From assembly GCA_022865365.1 (NCBI GenBank), contig JALHSW010000125.1:1-5333 (forward strand): a stretch of DNA of 5,333 nt, read 5' to 3'. Positions 3,970 through 5,333 of the stretch are shown in pieces. Each line of letters opens with the position of its first letter. Positions within the stretch are counted from its first letter, which is position 1. This stretch comes from Acidimicrobiia bacterium (GTDB taxonomy: Bacteria; Actinomycetota; Acidimicrobiia; IMCC26256; PALSA-555). The position numbers and the translations under genes were made by a program. The notes under the pieces are model-generated. The model did no database searches and was not told the DNA's origin. It saw only the letters and a program-made list of their open reading frames with translations.

Positions 3970-5333
3970 GACGGGTGCGTCACGGTCGACATCGCGTCGT
4001 CCCCCGAGAAGCTCGAGCTGTTGACCGACCTCGCCAAGCGCTTCGGGCGCTCCGACCAGGCGACGGTCGGCGGTCGGTGCGTCACCGTGAAGGTGGCGAA
4101 GCAATCCTCGGGCGCGGCGGCATCGCTGCTCGCAGCGGGCTGGCCCAAGCCGGCCGCGAACGGGGCCCGCCCCGTGATCTGGTCGCCGGCCGCGAGCACG
4201 TGGGGTGCGGTCCTCGACCAACGCCGCGCCGATGCCGGCAAGACGCCCTACGTCACCACGCCGGGCAAGTCGTTCATGCTCACGCCGCTCGTGATCGCCA
4301 TGCCCAAGCCGATGGCCGACGCGCTCGGCTACCCGGCGACGCCGATCGGGTTCTCCGACATCCTCGCTCTCGCCCAGGACCCGGCAGGCTGGGCCGGCAA
4401 GGGTCATCCCGAGTGGGGTTCGTTCAAGCTCGGCAAGACCAACCCGAACTTCTCCACGAGTGGCTTGTCCCAGACGGTCGCGCAGTACTACGCCGCGACG
4501 GGCAAGACGAGCGACCTCACGCTGGAGGACCTGGCCCGGCCCGAGGTGGAGGCGTTCTCCCGCGGCGTCGAGTCGGCCGTCGTCCACTACGGCGACACGA
4601 CGCTGACGTTCCTCAACAACCTCTACCGCGCCGACCGACGCGGCAGCCCCTATGGGTACGCGTCGGCGGTGGCCGTCGAAGAGAAATCGGTCCTGGACTA
4701 CAACCGTGGGAACCCCGACGGGATCCTCGATCCGGGTGAGCAGCCGCGCAAGCCGCGCATCCCGCTCGTCGCGATCTACCCGAAAGAGGGCACGCTCTTC
4801 TCTGACAACCCGCTCATCGTGCTCGACGCGCCCTGGGTGTCGAAGGCCGAGGCCGCGGCGGCCCGCAAGTTCTCCACGTTCGTGACCGAGCCCAAGAACC
4901 AGCGTCGTGTGCTCAAGTTCGGATTCCGGCCCGGCAACGCCGCGGTGGCGATCGGCAAGCCGATCACCACGGCGAACGGCGTCAACCCGAACGAGCCGCA
5001 GACCACGCTCGAGGTCCCGAAGCCTCCGGTGCTCGCCGGCGTGATCGACGAGTGGAACCAGGTTCGCAAGAAGGCGCGGGTGCTGCTCGTCGTCGACGTC
5101 TCGGGCTCGATGGGCGACGAGGCCGATCCGGGCTCTGGTGCCACCAAGCTCGACCTCGCCAAGAAGGCGGCCGTCGCCGCGCTCGGCCAGTTCCAGCCCG
5201 AGGACGAGGTCGGCCTGCGCATCTTCTCCACCGACCTCAACGACCGCGAGCCGACCGACTACCGCGACGTCGTACCGATCGGGCCGATCTCGGCCAACAA
5301 GCCCGACCTCGAGAGCAAGATCGAGCAGCTGGA
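3847..5333 (+). CDS. Exported substrate-binding domain plus VWA domain protein, 3' end outside window
   Basis: The open frame runs from ATG3847 to the window edge (495 complete codons, no stop). Residues 10-41 form a signal peptide: Arg-containing n-region, hydrophobic core at 17-32, and an AAA-ADG cleavage region near 40-41. Residues 44-370 form a solute-binding-like domain: CVTVDIASSPEK (44-55), ARPVIWSPAASTW (107-119), SFMLTPLVIAMPK (142-154) and a C-terminal lobe with AIYPKEG (309-315). After a linker, residues 410-495+ begin a von Willebrand factor A domain: strand RVLLVVDVSGSMG (411-423) with MIDAS residues Asp417, Ser419 and Ser421, helix TKLDLAKKAA, and strand EVGLRIFST (454-462). The remaining MIDAS residues would lie past the edge. 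VWA domains mediate metal-dependent protein binding. An EF-hand-like loop lies at 284-298. The gene overlaps the previous one by ATGA (3847-3850). Comparable proteins with both domains occur in actinobacteria; their role is undefined. Confidence 0.88.
   Translation, partial: MSRAGMGRAGISRTITGVLAATLFVGAVVVGGTTTKPAAAADGCVTVDIASSPEKLELLTDLAKRFGRSDQATVGGRCVTVKVAKQSSGAAASLLAAGWPKPAANGARPVIWSPAASTWGAVLDQRRADAGKTPYVTTPGKSFMLTPLVIAMPKPMADALGYPATPIGFSDILALAQDPAGWAGKGHPEWGSFKLGKTNPNFSTSGLSQTVAQYYAATGKTSDLTLEDLARPEVEAFSRGVESAVVHYGDTTLTFLNNLYRADRRGSPYGYASAVAVEEKSVLDYNRGNPDGILDPGEQPRKPRIPLVAIYPKEGTLFSDNPLIVLDAPWVSKAEAAAARKFSTFVTEPKNQRRVLKFGFRPGNAAVAIGKPITTANGVNPNEPQTTLEVPKPPVLAGVIDEWNQVRKKARVLLVVDVSGSMGDEADPGSGATKLDLAKKAAVAALGQFQPEDEVGLRIFSTDLNDREPTDYRDVVPIGPISANKPDLESKIEQL
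3851..3878 (+). repeat. 13-bp direct repeat at the start of the VWA gene
   Basis: GTCGAGCCGGGAT occurs at 3851-3863 and again at 3866-3878 with a 15-bp period. It encodes SRAGM and GRAGI and so lengthens the n-region of the signal peptide by five residues. The first copy ends at a second in-frame ATG (3862). Confidence 0.8.
4696..4740 (+). other. EF-hand-like/DPGE calcium-binding loop in the VWA protein
   Basis: Residues 284-298 read DYNRGNPDGILDPGE. Counting back from Glu298 as position 12, the EF-hand pattern is met at positions 3 (Asn289), 5 (Asp291), 6 (Gly292), 8 (Leu294), 9 (Asp295) and 12 (Glu298). Position 1 is Arg287, with Asp284 and Asn286 close by as possible substitutes. Similar DPGE-ending loops occur in extracellular bacterial calcium-binding proteins. 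Metal binding is inferred. Confidence 0.45.
5077..5333 (+). other. VWA domain start with MIDAS motif (truncated by window edge)
   Basis: From residue 411, a buried beta strand leads into DVSGSMG (417-423), the DxSxS metal-ion-dependent adhesion site. The amphipathic helix TKLDLAKKAAVAAL and strand VGLRIFST follow in the canonical VWA order. The MIDAS Thr and the second Asp are expected beyond the window. Confidence 0.9.

Noticed and set aside
3598..4587. Minus-strand open frame opposite the SBP and SBP/VWA genes
   Set aside because: No motifs are seen, the composition is that of an antisense shadow, and both strands cannot plausibly code here, given the clear signal peptide and domain motifs on the + strand.
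2795..5333. Ordinary ABC importer operon
   Set aside because: Two solute-binding-like proteins are present, but no permease or nucleotide-binding subunit appears in the window, and one of the proteins is fused to a VWA domain. Downstream sequence could change this.
1..5333. CRISPR array, tRNA, rRNA, insertion sequence or attachment site
   Set aside because: No regularly spaced repeats, tRNA-like cloverleaf, transposase motifs or terminal inverted repeats were seen; the window is almost entirely coding.

Overview
The window is high-GC DNA, with G or C at most third codon positions, a GTG start, and genes packed tightly on one strand. The left edge carries the tail of an HNH endonuclease of the type found in DUF222/13E12-like proteins, which are abundant in actinobacteria. 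Together these suggest a chromosome segment of an actinobacterium, possibly one of the deep-branching Acidimicrobiia-like lineages. The phylum is inferred with moderate confidence and the class is a guess.

Layout, all genes on the + strand: (1) 1-273, C-terminal end of an HNH endonuclease gene that begins outside the window. (2) 274-369, a short gap holding a perfect 7-bp hairpin/dyad and a TAGCCT -10-like hexamer placed as in a leaderless actinobacterial promoter. (3) 370-1479, an alpha/beta hydrolase with a complete Ser-Asp-His triad and an odd low-complexity tail. (4) 1401-2798, a CbxX/CfqX-type AAA+ ATPase with a helical N-terminal region that looks TerB-like. (5) 2795-3850, an exported substrate-binding-protein-like protein. 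(6) 3847 to beyond 5333, an exported protein that joins a second substrate-binding-like domain to a von Willebrand factor A (VWA) domain with a MIDAS motif. It is cut by the right edge.

Genes 4, 5 and 6 are joined by two ATGA stop/start overlaps, and gene 3 overlaps gene 4 by 79 nt, so genes 3-6 very probably form one transcription unit. The functional core is a cytoplasmic AAA+ remodelling ATPase translationally coupled to two extracytoplasmic proteins with related solute-binding-like domains, one of which has a metal-dependent VWA adhesion module. No permease or transport ATPase is visible, so an ordinary ABC importer is unlikely from what can be seen. AAA+ plus VWA pairings are known from MoxR/VWA chaperone systems, and TerB plus VWA (TerY) pairings from Ter stress systems. 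The arrangement here resembles both without matching either, and it is the most interesting feature of the window. The substrate, the trigger and the rest of the operon cannot be read from this sequence.
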